A stretch of DNA of 64,000 bases from Bradyrhizobium japonicum USDA 6 (GCF_000284375.1 NC_017249.1:4380001-4444000); one strand, 5' to 3'. Positions 16,890 through 24,040 are shown, numbered from the stretch's first letter. The notes: generated by a model from the letters alone, not told the origin. A program made the numbers and translations.

Positions 16890-17035
16890 GGCATTGGTGC
16901 GCATGCTCGTTGACCGGTTCGGCGAGTCGGTCGGCGAGCCCCTCAGTCTCGGCAGGTGCGACCGGCTCGCTTTGATCCTCGACCTCCACGGGGAAGTCGT
17001 CTGCTGTAAGTGAACCTGCCCGTGCGGCACCTCGA
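16890..17035 (-). pseudogene. Degenerate relative of the small acidic protein at 8.7 kb
   Basis: The minus strand reads SLTADDFPVEVEDQSEPVAP then ETEGLADRLAEPVNEHAHQ, matching the TPDDFPIEA...ELADQLAERLNEQAH layout of the frameshifted gene at 8713-8887. No start codon lies in frame nearby, and the C-terminus runs on into unrelated sequence, so it is a remnant. Confidence 0.5.
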
Positions 17036-17059
17036 CGCGTTTGGTCCTGCTCCAGCTTA

Positions 17060-17084
17060 GGAACGAAGGTTACAGCGGTCGGTT
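17060..17084 (+). promoter_or_regulatory. EcfG-type promoter (GGAAC-N16-GGTT)
   Basis: GGAAC 17060-17064 and GGTT 17081-17084, 16-nt spacer, 11 nt before the ATG of the glycine-rich secreted protein; the 5' leader must be very short. Confidence 0.68.
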
Positions 17085-17095
17085 GCAAGCAAATC

Positions 17096-17392
17096 ATGAA
17101 GATTGGCAAGATGGCGCTCGTAGCTGCACTTGTGTTCGGATCGATCGCTGCCGCCTCCGCGCAGGGTGGCGCTGGGGGCGGGGCCGGAGGAGCGGGCGGA
17201 GCAGGGGCCGGCGCGGGATCGGGCGGAGCCGGCGGCGCGGGTGCGGGATCAGGGGACGGCGGAGGCGCAGGTGCGGGATCTGGGGGCGGCGGCAATTCTC
17301 CAGCCGCGACCAGCGGTCAAGGGGCATCGAGCAGCCCGAGTTCGGCTAACCCGGGGGCGACCATGAATGACCCGAAGATGAAAGGGAAATAG
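17096..17392 (+). CDS. Secreted glycine/alanine/serine-rich low-complexity protein
   Basis: A 98-residue protein with a signal peptide (MKIGKMALVAALVFGSIAAASA, cleavage before QGG), then an Ala/Gly/Ser repeat tract (GAGGAGAGAGSGGAGGAGAG and similar), then NSPAATSGQGASSSPSSANP and a C-terminal MNDPKMKGK. The mature part should be disordered and extracytoplasmic. Directly preceded by an EcfG-type promoter and followed by a terminator. A decayed copy, with its own terminator, lies at 36.6-36.9 kb. Function unknown. Confidence 0.8.
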   Translation: MKIGKMALVAALVFGSIAAASAQGGAGGGAGGAGGAGAGAGSGGAGGAGAGSGDGGGAGAGSGGGGNSPAATSGQGASSSPSSANPGATMNDPKMKGK

Positions 17393-17405
17393 AAGCGAAA
17401 GAAAT

Positions 17406-17437
17406 AGCCCGCTGACATGATCGATCGGGCCGTTTTT
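17406..17437 (+). terminator. Probable terminator
   Basis: AGCCCG and CGGGC arms around a 14-nt loop, followed by GTTTTTC. The same structure follows the decayed gene copy at 36.84 kb. Confidence 0.6.
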
Positions 17438-17492
17438 CATAAAGCTGTCGCGTAGCGATTGAGGCTGCGTTAGGCCGGCCGGGAGGAGACCG

Positions 17493-17756
17493 GTGGCAAG
17501 AACGTTGGTGTCCAAGGCCGATCTCGAACTGATCGCTCTTCAGGAGATCCGGCACGTTCCCGGCGGGGAGCTCGTTATCTCCGTCGAGATTGAACACGAC
17601 GACGCGGAACCCGATGGCCTGAATTGGCGACTGCTCGTGATTGCTAAAGACGGCGCGAACCTCGATCGCCTCCAAAACGCCGCTACTACAACGAGCCATC
17701 GGCTGAAGCGTCGATACCAACTTGTCATCAAGAGCGGCAACTCGGCGGGTGGCTGA
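17493..17756 (+). CDS. Small conserved rhizobial protein
   Basis: An 87-residue protein from a GTG start preceded by GGGAGGAGACC. It begins ARTLVSKADLELIALQEIRH and contains ELVISVEIEHDD and LNWRLLVIAKDGANLDRLQ, a mixed alpha/beta pattern. I recognise the family (SKADLE.IAL.EIR..PGGE...SVEI.......NW.L.V...G..L.RIQ..) from many Bradyrhizobium genomes; no function is known. It is a lone gene with no recognisable promoter motif. Confidence 0.72.
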   Translation: MARTLVSKADLELIALQEIRHVPGGELVISVEIEHDDAEPDGLNWRLLVIAKDGANLDRLQNAATTTSHRLKRRYQLVIKSGNSAGG

Positions 17757-18063
17757 GGCTAGAGACTGGCCCCCAACACCAACAGAACGGCACCGATTGC
17801 CGCAAGGAGAATGCCCGGCCAGTTCGCCCAAGAATCGCACGCCGCGCCGCGTCGGCTCTAGTGTATCGCCAGCGAACCGACTAAGCGATCCTCGCCAAAC
17901 CAGCGCCAACATGCGGCGCCTGGTGAAGGAGCTCAGCCCGCTCAGCCAACTTAGGACGCGCCTAGCCGTCGGGCGCGTCCCCTAGCCACAACGCACTGCT
18001 ATGCGCGAATGCGTTGCGTCTGTTTGCAGAAGTCCTCATCCATCGCGCCACTCACACCGAACT
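17757..18063. other. Intergenic stretch with a possible membrane-helix remnant
   Basis: Only one thing stands out: on the minus strand near 17760-17820 a frame reads WANWPGILLAAIGAVLLVLG with a stop but no start codon, perhaps the tail of a lost small membrane protein. Confidence 0.35.
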
Positions 18064-18273
18064 TCAGTTGGGCGGCTTCAGCTCACCGGCGAGCCAGCCT
18101 ACCGCGTCCGTTTTCATCGGATCCACGGCGGAGCGGACCACTTCGGTACGCTCGCAAGTCGAGCACTCGAAGGTGCGCTCATCGAATCCGCGGGGGCCGG
18201 GAGAGATGCGCGCCAACGCCATCCGGTGCTTGCACACAGGACACATCGGACGCTCGTTGGTCGAGACAGCCAT
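18064..18273 (-). CDS. Small zinc-ribbon-like protein
   Basis: A 69-residue protein with a CPVC pair (MCPVCKHRMALARI) and a second CSTC pair (TFECSTCERTEVV) about 28 residues later, the layout of a four-Cys zinc ribbon. The C-terminus reads AVDPMKTDAVGWLAGELKPP. The ATG at 18273 follows GGAG. The CxxC...M.....GPR...TFEC..C pattern is a common small rhizobial family, often near regulators and stress genes. Function unknown; a broken or distant relative may be the ORF at 28.9-29.1 kb. Confidence 0.7.
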   Translation of the reverse strand: MAVSTNERPMCPVCKHRMALARISPGPRGFDERTFECSTCERTEVVRSAVDPMKTDAVGWLAGELKPPN

Positions 18274-18403
18274 CCCTGAAATCTCCACCGCCGATGATAC
18301 GCCGTCCGCAGCTGGAGTCTTCAATATTCGCGCACGAAGAACCTTCCGAGGAGCGCCAAAGAGAACGAACCGGAGCCCGGTCGGCCTGGGTTGACGGTCG
18401 TGC

Positions 18404-18631
18404 TCATGGCATCACCTCTGCAACCGGCAGCGGTCGACCGGGCCCTGGCTCCTTGAAGGCGACCGGGAAGGTCGAAGCAGAAAGGCTTTGCAGAGCGGCC
18501 TCCTCCTCGGAAAGCCGCCTTTCGATAAACTGCCGTTCCAAAGGTGAAAGCTTGGTACGCAGGAGCCGGCGGTAGCGGCTGATGTTGTTGTGATGGGCAC
18601 GAAGGAGGGCCAGGTTCTCGTCCATCATCAT
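18404..18631 (-). CDS. Small helical hypothetical protein
   Basis: About 75 residues beginning MMMDENLALLRAHHNNISRY with a coiled-coil-like RRLLRTKLSPLERQFIERRL core and a Pro-rich tail. Its three tandem ATG codons overlap the stop of the upstream gene at 18628, so it is translationally coupled to it. The core (HENN.RRY.RLLRT.L...ER.FI..R..EE..AL) is a recurring small rhizobial family of unknown function. Confidence 0.68.
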   Translation of the reverse strand: MMMDENLALLRAHHNNISRYRRLLRTKLSPLERQFIERRLSEEEAALQSLSASTFPVAFKEPGPGRPLPVAEVMP

Positions 18632-18969
18632 CTGGGCCTCCGAACCTCCGCCGCCGCAGCCGCACGTTCGGTCGAACGGAGACGGTAAGGCTTTCCGCCG
18701 GGCGGCATCCGGGGGCCACCGTCCAGGGCGCGCAACGCGTCCAAGATCTCGTCGATCGACACCGGCTTCTTGAGGCCCGCGGGTGCGCGCATGGATGGGC
18801 AAGAGGCGATCGCGGGCGCGTCGGACGCCCATGATGCCAGGATTGCGCGCTTCTCGGCCAACGTCAGGGCCGGATGATCCAGCACGTCTCTCGGTGCTTC
18901 AAACACGGTGCCGGGATGAAGAAGAGCGTTGAAATCGAAAACGTTGTCGTCAGCGGTCGTCGGCCGCAT
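18628..18969 (-). CDS. Conserved rhizobial hypothetical protein (113 aa)
   Basis: It begins MRPTTADDNVFDFNALLHPG and contains DHPALTLAEKRAILASWASD, APAIASCPSMRAP and VSIDEILDALRALDGGPRMP. The order 'FD.NALLHPGT.FE.P.DV..HP.L...EKRAILASWASDA....C..LRAP' is a very common Bradyrhizobium protein of unknown function. AAAAGGAGAGGACC precedes the ATG. First gene of a two-gene operon with the 75-residue protein. Confidence 0.78.
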   Translation of the reverse strand: MRPTTADDNVFDFNALLHPGTVFEAPRDVLDHPALTLAEKRAILASWASDAPAIASCPSMRAPAGLKKPVSIDEILDALRALDGGPRMPPGGKPYRLRSTERAAAAAEVRRPR

Positions 18970-19041
18970 GGTCCTCTCCTTTTCATTGACAATGGATGGA
19001 GCCGCACGATTTGTCGCGCGGCTCCAATGGCGTCTGGGCGG

Positions 19042-19500
19042 CTAGGCGGCGGCCTTAGCTTCCAGCTTTCGCATGTTGCTGGCCGAGGCATCACCGATGG
19101 CAATTCGGCGCGGCTTCATGGCTTCCGGGATCTCGCGAACAAGCTCGATGGTCAGCAAGCCGTTGTCGAACGCGGCGCTTTTTACCTGGACATATTCGGC
19201 CAGGTTGAACTGCCGCTTGAAACCGCGGGTCGAGATGCCGCGATAGAGAAAATCGCGCTCGGTCTTGTCGGATTTGCTGCCTTCGACCGTCACCACATTC
19301 TGTTCGGCGGTGATGCCAATGTCCTCGGGCGAAAACCCGGCGACCGCGAGCGAGATTTGATAGCGATCGTCCGCCAGCCGTTCGATGTTGTAGGGTGGAT
19401 AATTGTCCTCGCTGGCCCGCTGAGCCATTTCTGCGAGGTCGAAAAGGCGGTCGAAGCCAATGGTCGAGCGCCAGAGGGGTGCAAAATCGTAGGTGCGCAT
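19042..19500 (-). CDS. hspA: Small heat-shock protein Hsp20 (IbpA type)
   Basis: A 152-residue alpha-crystallin chaperone: N-terminal MRTYDFAPLWRSTIGFDRLF, then the alpha-crystallin domain (PPYNIERLADDRYQISLAVAGF, TVEGSKSD, FLYRGISTRGFKRQFNLAE, AAFDNGLLTIELVREIPE) and the C-terminal PRRIAI, the I-x-I-like anchor. It binds unfolding proteins in heat stress. The ATG at 19500 follows AGGAGG at 8 nt. About 140 nt upstream CTTGAAA followed by an A/T-rich block is compatible with an RpoH promoter, but this is weak evidence. Confidence 0.92.
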   Translation of the reverse strand: MRTYDFAPLWRSTIGFDRLFDLAEMAQRASEDNYPPYNIERLADDRYQISLAVAGFSPEDIGITAEQNVVTVEGSKSDKTERDFLYRGISTRGFKRQFNLAEYVQVKSAAFDNGLLTIELVREIPEAMKPRRIAIGDASASNMRKLEAKAAA

Positions 19501-19682
19501 AGCCAAATCCTCCTGAGAGCAAGATGTCTACGAGCGGCACCGGACACAACCGGTGCCCGTCTCTTGGCCCGGGCCCATGAGGCACCCGGACGCCATCGTT
19601 GGATGGCGACAAAAAAATTAGCAAAGCCGGTTTTGGTTTCAAGAGGGGGCTGGAAAAAATTTCGCCACCGATCGCCGCGCCG

Positions 19683-20603
19683 TTATAGGTCCTCACGCAA
19701 CCCCTTAAAGAACGGATGTCGCACTTTTCCTTCGGCCGACTTGGCCCGGTACTCGATCTCGGCGAGCAGCTTCGGTTCGACCCAGATGCCCCTGTGCGCG
19801 ATGCGCTTGGCGTAGGGCTGCGTCGGTCGGATCAACGGCTTCAGGCGCTTTTGGAGTGCAGCGGCCGAGACCTTGTCGAAGCCGTGGTCGACCTTGCCGG
19901 CATAGATCAGGTCGTCGCCCCTGCGCCGCGCGAGATAAATGCCGTCCCATTTGCCATCATCGAGCGCGAAGCCGGCAATCGTCAGCGTCTCGCGTTGGGC
20001 GCAGGTCTTCTTGACCCAGTTGTTGCCCCGGCCGCTCGCGTAGATGCTGTCACGCACCTTCGAGACCACGCCTTCGAGCCCGACCTTGCAGGCGTGCATG
20101 AACATCTCGCGGCCGTCGATCTCGAAGCTTTCGCTAAATTGGACGTCGCTGCCGGCTATGATCTTCTTCAGCGCGGCCTTGCGCTGGAGCAGGGGGACTT
20201 TCCGTAGATCCCGGCCGTTGAGATACAGCAGGTCGAAGGCGACGAGCACGATCTTAGTCGAGGTGCCCTTTAGCTCGTTCTGCAAGACGGAGAAATCGGT
20301 GCTGCCGCCGGCGGCCGGCACCACGGCCTCGCCGTCGATGATCGCCGAGCTCGCCTTAATGTGCCATGCGTCGTCGGCGACCTTCTTAAAGCGTTTGGTC
20401 CAGTCGTGCCCGCGGCGGGTGAAAACGGTGACAGCTTCGTTGGCGAGATGCACTTGGACGCGATATCCGTCGAACTTGATCTCATGAATCCAGCGCTCGC
20501 CGGATGGCACGCGGTCGATCGAGGATGCCAGGGCCGGCTCGATGAAGCCGGGGAAGGGTGCCTTGACGCCTAGCGCTTCTGGCTTTTTTCGCTGGAAGGC
20601 CAC
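19683..20603 (-). CDS. Stand-alone ATP-dependent DNA ligase (LigD ligase-domain type), second copy
   Basis: A 306-residue ligase with motif I HEIKFDGYR (lysine K43), DGEAVVP, VLVAFDLLYLNG (motif III), LEGVVSKVRDSIY (IV), and NWVKKTCAQRETLTIAGF (V). The OB-fold end is GIWVEPKLLAEIEY and KVRHPFFKGLRED. It starts at GTG 20603, only 3 nt after the stop of the 116-residue gene, so both form an operon behind an EcfG-type promoter. It differs strongly from the ligase at 6.5 kb and is closer to the ligase domain of full-length LigD. A truncated third copy lies at 22.9 kb. Confidence 0.9.
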   Translation of the reverse strand: MAFQRKKPEALGVKAPFPGFIEPALASSIDRVPSGERWIHEIKFDGYRVQVHLANEAVTVFTRRGHDWTKRFKKVADDAWHIKASSAIIDGEAVVPAAGGSTDFSVLQNELKGTSTKIVLVAFDLLYLNGRDLRKVPLLQRKAALKKIIAGSDVQFSESFEIDGREMFMHACKVGLEGVVSKVRDSIYASGRGNNWVKKTCAQRETLTIAGFALDDGKWDGIYLARRRGDDLIYAGKVDHGFDKVSAAALQKRLKPLIRPTQPYAKRIAHRGIWVEPKLLAEIEYRAKSAEGKVRHPFFKGLREDL

Positions 20604-20606
20604 GAT

Positions 20607-20957
20607 CTAGACCAGGCGCAAACTGTACTGCCGGGTGTCCTGGGCAGCGTAGCGATCGACGAATTCTTGGAGATGCGAAGGAACGTCGGTGAGCTGCAGA
20701 TTGCACCGATGCTGGATCTCGCGAGCAACGTCCTCGGAAACGTCTTCTGACCAGCGCTCGGACGTGTTGAAGGCAATAACCTTGATCGGACGTCGATACT
20801 CGCCGGCGAGGAGGTCCTGGATGACCGTCTCGAGGTCTGCCGATTCCATGTCGGTTTCGCGCCAGGCGCTGCCTGCGCGCCCGAAGTCGTCCGCCACTAG
20901 ATACACGGTCGGTTCATCGGCCGGGACGATGGAAGGGGTCCACCGGGACTGACGCAT
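20607..20957 (-). CDS. Hypothetical protein co-transcribed with DNA ligase
   Basis: A 116-residue protein beginning MRQSRWTPSIVPADEPTVYL. The core reads VADDFGRAGSAWRETDM, LETVIQDLLAGEYRRPIKVI, FNTSERWSEDVSEDVAREIQ and ends LTDVPSHLQEFVDRY. It is a small alpha/beta protein common next to ligases in Bradyrhizobium; function unknown. GGAG lies 6 nt before the ATG. An EcfG-type promoter is 31 nt upstream. The next gene is the ligase, 3 nt away, suggesting a DNA-repair role under stress. A frameshifted duplicate lies at 22.98-23.3 kb. Confidence 0.78.
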   Translation of the reverse strand: MRQSRWTPSIVPADEPTVYLVADDFGRAGSAWRETDMESADLETVIQDLLAGEYRRPIKVIAFNTSERWSEDVSEDVAREIQHRCNLQLTDVPSHLQEFVDRYAAQDTRQYSLRLV

Positions 20958-20987
20958 ACGCAACTCCACGCAACAGAACCGGGATTC

Positions 20988-21012
20988 AATTTGATCCGCG
21001 CCGATTTGTTCC
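20988..21012 (-). promoter_or_regulatory. EcfG-type promoter (GGAAC-N16-AATT)
   Basis: Minus-strand GGAAC (21012-21008) and AATT (20991-20988), 16-nt spacer; drives the 116-residue gene and ligase. The same element is conserved in the duplicate at 23.35 kb. Confidence 0.62.
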
Positions 21013-21019
21013 TCTGGTT

Positions 21020-21044
21020 GGAACTGCGAGTTACTCTGCGCTTT
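21020..21044 (+). promoter_or_regulatory. Possible EcfG-type promoter (GGAAC-N16-CTTT)
   Basis: GGAAC 21020-21024 with CTTT 16 nt later, upstream of the Lys-rich protein and back-to-back with the minus-strand promoter. The -10 is a weaker match. Confidence 0.5.
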
Positions 21045-21073
21045 TATAGCGAGAGGCAACCAGCGGAGAAAAC

Positions 21074-21298
21074 ATGGCAGTCAATAAACCGACCGGCGAC
21101 AACGCTCGCAAGGGCGCGGTGAAGAAACGCTCGCAGACCAAAACGACAATTGGCGGAGCTACCGGATATACAAAGCGCGACAGAACGTCCGGCGAGTTCA
21201 TGGCCGTGAAGAAACCGAAAAAGGCGAAGAAAGCTGCCAAGAAATTCAAAGGCGTGCGGGTCGAAAGAGCCAAGAAATCCGCCAAGCGGGGGCGCTAG
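21074..21298 (+). CDS. Small lysine-rich basic protein, copy A
   Basis: A 74-residue, very basic protein beginning MAVNKPTGDNARKGAVKKRS, with FMAVKKPKKAKKAAKKFKGV and a C-terminal KKSAKRGR. The Lys/Ala blocks resemble the tails of H1-like or HU-type nucleic-acid-binding proteins, so DNA or RNA binding is a reasonable inference. AGCGGAGAAAAC precedes the ATG. A paralogue lies at 23.43 kb in the duplicated segment. It is divergent from the 116-residue/ligase operon. Confidence 0.75.
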   Translation: MAVNKPTGDNARKGAVKKRSQTKTTIGGATGYTKRDRTSGEFMAVKKPKKAKKAAKKFKGVRVERAKKSAKRGR

Positions 21299-21356
21299 AC
21301 GTCGGTGGCCGAGGTTTGATCGTCTAATGGACACCGAGGCCGCCGACTGACGCGGC

Positions 21357-21434
21357 CTACTCGTCGATTTCGCGGAGCTTGTCTTCCAGTTCCCGAACGA
21401 GCGTCTGGATACGCTCATAGGTCTGTTGGGTCAT
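21357..21434 (-). CDS. Very small helical ORF, possibly a fragment
   Basis: A 25-codon frame, MTQQTYERIQTLVRELEDKL plus REIDE. Its C-terminus (ELEDKLREIDE) matches the end of the 53-residue protein at 28.09 kb (RLEQKLREIDE), so it may be a shortened member of that family. No strong ribosome-binding site; it may not be expressed. Confidence 0.4.
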   Translation of the reverse strand: MTQQTYERIQTLVRELEDKLREIDE

Positions 21435-21763
21435 GCGCAAAACGTCTGGCTATTTGCCGATAGCGGAGTATCCGCATTTCCAGCTCAACGCGTTCGTTCT
21501 TGGACTGCACGGCACCAATTCCATCACCTTTCTTTAAGTATGCCGGAACAGCCGTTTAGTTTCGATTTAGGCCACCGCCCGTTTGCCGAACGCCAAGCCG
21601 TCGCGCTTGGGACGAGGCGCTCTGGATATTTAGGAGTACTTCCGCGAAATTATCAGAAGTTGCGCCGAAAGATGATGCAAGGCCGCCTCGGTGGTGGCGC
21701 CGCCCGTTAGTCATCGACCTTCGCCCATGTATGTTTACAACCATGAAGGGAAGGGCGATCCTC
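21435..21763. other. Intergenic stretch with one palindromic repeat copy
   Basis: No gene recognised. A copy of the GGCCGCCTC...GGCGG palindromic repeat, in diverged form, lies at 21681-21699. Confidence 0.45.
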
Positions 21764-21985
21764 ATGGCAGACCGCTTTGTCGTTCGGTACGAGCATCCCA
21801 AGAACGGCCGATTCACAGTGCTGGACACTTCAATAGATCAGCCTGCAGTCACGCCGGACGGGACGCCTTTAACTGGACTCTCTCATTCAACGGCAGAGGT
21901 TGTGGCCGAGAACCTGAACAAGGGCGACGCTCCGCCCGCCCTCAATCGTAAAAAAGGCAGCAGGCTGCGCCTGCACATGACTTGA
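21764..21985 (+). CDS. Small hypothetical protein
   Basis: A 73-residue protein starting MADRFVVRYEHPKNGRFTVL, with TPDGTPLTGLSHSTAEVVAE and a basic end (NRKKGSRLRLHMT). GAAGGGAAGGGCG precedes the ATG at 21764; a start at 21731 is also possible. The beta-rich N-terminus is well formed. Family not recognised. Confidence 0.55.
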   Translation: MADRFVVRYEHPKNGRFTVLDTSIDQPAVTPDGTPLTGLSHSTAEVVAENLNKGDAPPALNRKKGSRLRLHMT

Positions 21986-22024
21986 AGAATCAAAAGTTGA
22001 GCGCTGCCTGGTCACGCTGCTTGG

Positions 22025-22062
22025 GCCCCAGCATCGGGCCGGGGGCTTAATGATGCTGGGGC
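22025..22062. repeat. 11-bp inverted repeat
   Basis: GCCCCAGCATC (22025-22035) and GATGCTGGGGC (22052-22062) form a perfect hairpin with a 16-nt loop. It lacks a T-tract, so it is not a typical terminator; it lies at the end of the conserved element described at 22.11 kb. Confidence 0.6.
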
Positions 22063-22133
22063 CTCCGGACAGGCTCTTGTCTCTCAAGGAAACAGTCACC
22101 GCAAACACAAGCCGATCACTGACAGAGCGTTCC
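22063..22133 (-). repeat. Conserved element with an EcfG-like promoter, copy 1
   Basis: Minus strand: GGAAC (22133-22129), 16-nt spacer, GCTT (22112-22109), then about 45 nt closely matching a second copy at 28.43-28.50 kb (TGCGGTGACTG, GAGCCTGTCCGGAGGCCCCAGCAT). Conservation of promoter plus transcribed leader without a shared protein suggests a small RNA or a shared 5' leader. Confidence 0.5.
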
Positions 22134-22136
22134 TAA

Positions 22137-22289
22137 GTGGGGTTGCTTGACGCACTCGTGGATGCAGCTCGTGAAGCAGTCATCGCAGGGTCTCTGGATC
22201 AGCGCTTTGCTGTCGAGGTCCGCAATGGAATGGGGCCTGTTCTCGAAGTAACGGCCATCTTCAATTCCAGGATTGTTAGAAGGCAATGA
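22137..22289 (+). pseudogene. C-terminal fragment of a DUF6894-type protein
   Basis: A 50-codon frame reads DALVDAAREAVIAGSLDQRF then AVEVRNGMGPVLEVTAIF, matching the C-terminal half of the DUF6894 proteins at 30.7 and 32.2 kb (AARSLADMARDA...IEVRDESGPVLQLKFTF). The N-terminal MxRYYFDIxxG half is absent; a TAA precedes the frame. Confidence 0.55.
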
Positions 22290-22320
22290 AGAGGCCGCCT
22301 CAGTTGGCGGCCTCTTCATT
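22285..22320 (+). terminator. Very strong hairpin terminator (palindromic repeat copy)
   Basis: A perfect 15-bp stem, AATGAAGAGGCCGCC and GGCGGCCTCTTCATT with a 6-nt loop TCAGTT, symmetrical enough to act on both strands. The core GGCCGCCTCAGTTGGCGG recurs at 26.7, 28.25 and 30.99 kb. Confidence 0.75.
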
Positions 22321-22488
22321 CGCGCTGTTGGCTTATTCGCCAACAGCGGCGCAGAAGCCCGACGCTTCATGAAGACCGCTTGGGGCCAAGTGGGGACACG
22401 CTGCTAACGCGACGAGCGCGGTTCTAGCGTTCGACTGGCCGGAAAGAGCAAGCACTGTGCTCCGGACCGTGGGCCAAGGCGGGCGGCT

Positions 22489-22620
22489 TTAATTCATCTT
22501 CTCACGGAGTTTTCTTATTATCTCGCGCAGGTCGTTAGCGTACTCCTCAATGATCCGGCGAGCGTCCTCCAAGCGCGTTGGCTTGGGCTCGGGCTTATCG
22601 GATTGGGAGGGCTTGTTCAT
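22489..22620 (-). CDS. 43-residue charged helical protein
   Basis: It begins MNKPSQSDKPEPKPTRLEDA, then RRIIEEYANDLREIIRKLRE and ends KMN. A Pro/Lys linker precedes one strongly amphipathic helix. A truncated copy ending NDLREFIRKLREKMN is present on the minus strand at 26.83-26.87 kb, showing this is a repeated small gene. The pattern (E.AR.I.EEYANDLREI..KLR.KMN) is common in Bradyrhizobium; function unknown. Confidence 0.65.
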   Translation of the reverse strand: MNKPSQSDKPEPKPTRLEDARRIIEEYANDLREIIRKLREKMN

Positions 22621-22859
22621 GGCAGAGCCTTGAACCTAGCTCGCCGGCAACCCCATTGAGCTATATCAAAGGACTAATCGCTTTAGCTCTCTCAATAGGC
22701 AGTCGCGGTCATCGATGTGGAGGGATTGTCTATCCCTCATCGTCGCCGAACGGCCCCTCGCGCCTTTTGGTATCAGGGTTGTGCCGGACCCTGCGGATCG
22801 AATTCGGCAAGCCGTCGCCTACCGAACTGCTCGCCGATTCCTCCGACGATACTGTCAGA

Positions 22860-22976
22860 CTGAATGGGCGTTCGCCGGAGGGCACGCGGTCGATCGAGGC
22901 TGCCAAGGCCGGCTTGATGAAGCCGGGAGGGTGCCTTGACGCCTAGCGCTTCCGGCTTTTTTCGCTGGAAGGCCAA
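22860..22976 (-). pseudogene. 5' remnant of a LigD-type ligase gene
   Basis: The minus strand reads MAFQRKKPEALGVKAP as in the ligase at 19.68-20.60 kb, then loses frame (LHQAGLGSLDRPRA matches a shifted FIEPALASSIDRVP) and stops being recognisable. It sits in the same position relative to the 116-residue gene copy, so it is the ligase of a duplicated segment after a large deletion. Confidence 0.75.
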
Positions 22977-22978
22977 CG

Positions 22979-23315
22979 CTACACGAGGCGCAGGCTGAAT
23001 TGCTGCAGGTCTTGCGATCCACCAACTCCTGCAGGTACGACGGCACGTCGCTCAGGTGCAGATTGCAACGACGCTGGATCTCTCGGGCGATGTCCTCGGA
23101 AACATCTTGCGACCAGCATTCGGCTGTGTTGAAGGCGACTACCCGGATCGGCTTGCGATATTCTCCGGCCAGCAGATCCTGGATGACGGTCTCCACCGCG
23201 CTCTCCAGGTCTGCTTGCACCTAGCGCTGCCATTGCGGCCGGAGTTGTCTGCAACCAAGTAGACAGTCTCATCGCTGTTCGGGGCGATCGACAAAAGCCA
23301 TCGGAACTGACGCAT
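22979..23315 (-). pseudogene. Frameshifted duplicate of the ligase-linked 116-residue gene
   Basis: Blocks MRQFRWLLSIAPNSDETVYL, LESAVETVIQDLLAGEYRKP, AFNTAECWSQDVSEDIAREI and QDLQQFSLRLV align with the intact gene at 20.6 kb but are in different frames; at least two frameshifts are present. The EcfG-type promoter upstream is still intact. Confidence 0.78.
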
Positions 23316-23344
23316 AAGCAACTCACCCAACGGAACCCGGATTC

Positions 23345-23369
23345 AATTTGACGCGGACCGATTCGTTCC
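23345..23369 (-). promoter_or_regulatory. EcfG-type promoter (GGAAC-N16-AATT), duplicate copy
   Basis: GGAAC (23369-23365) and AATT (23348-23345) on the minus strand, same spacing and position as at 20.99-21.01 kb, upstream of the broken duplicate. Confidence 0.58.
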
Positions 23370-23431
23370 TGAAGTTAGAAAAGGCACTGCAAGGCAGGAT
23401 TCGCAAGTCTAAGTTGCCTCAGGGAGGAAAC

Positions 23432-23662
23432 ATGGCGGTCAAGAAGCCCACCGGCGACAACGCTCGCAAAGGTGCGGTCAAGAAGCGTTTGCAGACGAAG
23501 ACGACATTGGGTGGAGCTTCCGCCTTCACTAAGCGCGACAAGGCGTCCGGCGAATTCATGGGCGTCAAGAAGCCCGCGAAGGGCAAGAAGGCCGCAAAGA
23601 AATTCAAGGGCGTGCGGCTTGAGAAGAAAGCTACCAAAAAGAAAAAGGCAAAGAAGAGCTAG
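23432..23662 (+). CDS. Small lysine-rich basic protein, copy B
   Basis: A 76-residue paralogue of the protein at 21.07 kb: MAVKKPTGDNARKGAVKKRL, FMGVKKPAKGKKAAKKFKGV and a C-terminus almost entirely Lys. GGGAGGAAAC is an ideal ribosome-binding site for the ATG at 23432. The frame is intact although its divergent neighbour is broken, suggesting selection on this protein. The GGAAC box seen upstream of copy A is lost here. Confidence 0.76.
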   Translation: MAVKKPTGDNARKGAVKKRLQTKTTLGGASAFTKRDKASGEFMGVKKPAKGKKAAKKFKGVRLEKKATKKKKAKKS

Positions 23663-24040
23663 GCGGCTCTTCACGTGCGCCCTGATCTGGACGTTCGCTC
23701 AATCCTGATCTCAACATAGCCCGCGTCAGAGTAACGCGAGCGGACAACGAGTTGCCGGGAGGAATTACCCGAACCCACCCTTCTTCGGATTTGCCGCAGT
23801 GGTATTCGATTTGCTACGCGTCGTTCAAGAAAACGCGGATTTCGAATCCGTCGAGCAAAAGATTGCAATAATGCGATAGCCTTCTTCGTCGCAACTTCTT
23901 GCAACCGGCCCATGATACTGCGGCTTTCCAATCAAGAGCTACCCGTCTTAGCAACGTATGCCTGACAGCAACGCTGCGCCGCCGCGGCTTGAACTGTTAC
24001 GCAGTAACATTCTCCAGACGCGCCTTTCATCGGAGGAACC
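23663..24040. other. Intergenic stretch with a degenerate small gene
   Basis: On the minus strand near 23690-23900, different frames give DGFEIRVFLND, KSEEGWVRVIPPGNSL and RSRYSDAGYVEIRIERT, which look like one small protein broken by frameshifts and a stop. Family not recognised. Nothing else seen. Confidence 0.35.

Noticed and set aside
16531..17295. 254-codon Pro-rich minus frame over the Gly-rich gene
   Set aside because: The Pro-rich part is the antisense of Gly codons (GGC/GCC). Only the short SLTADDFP segment inside it resembles a protein, recorded as a separate remnant.
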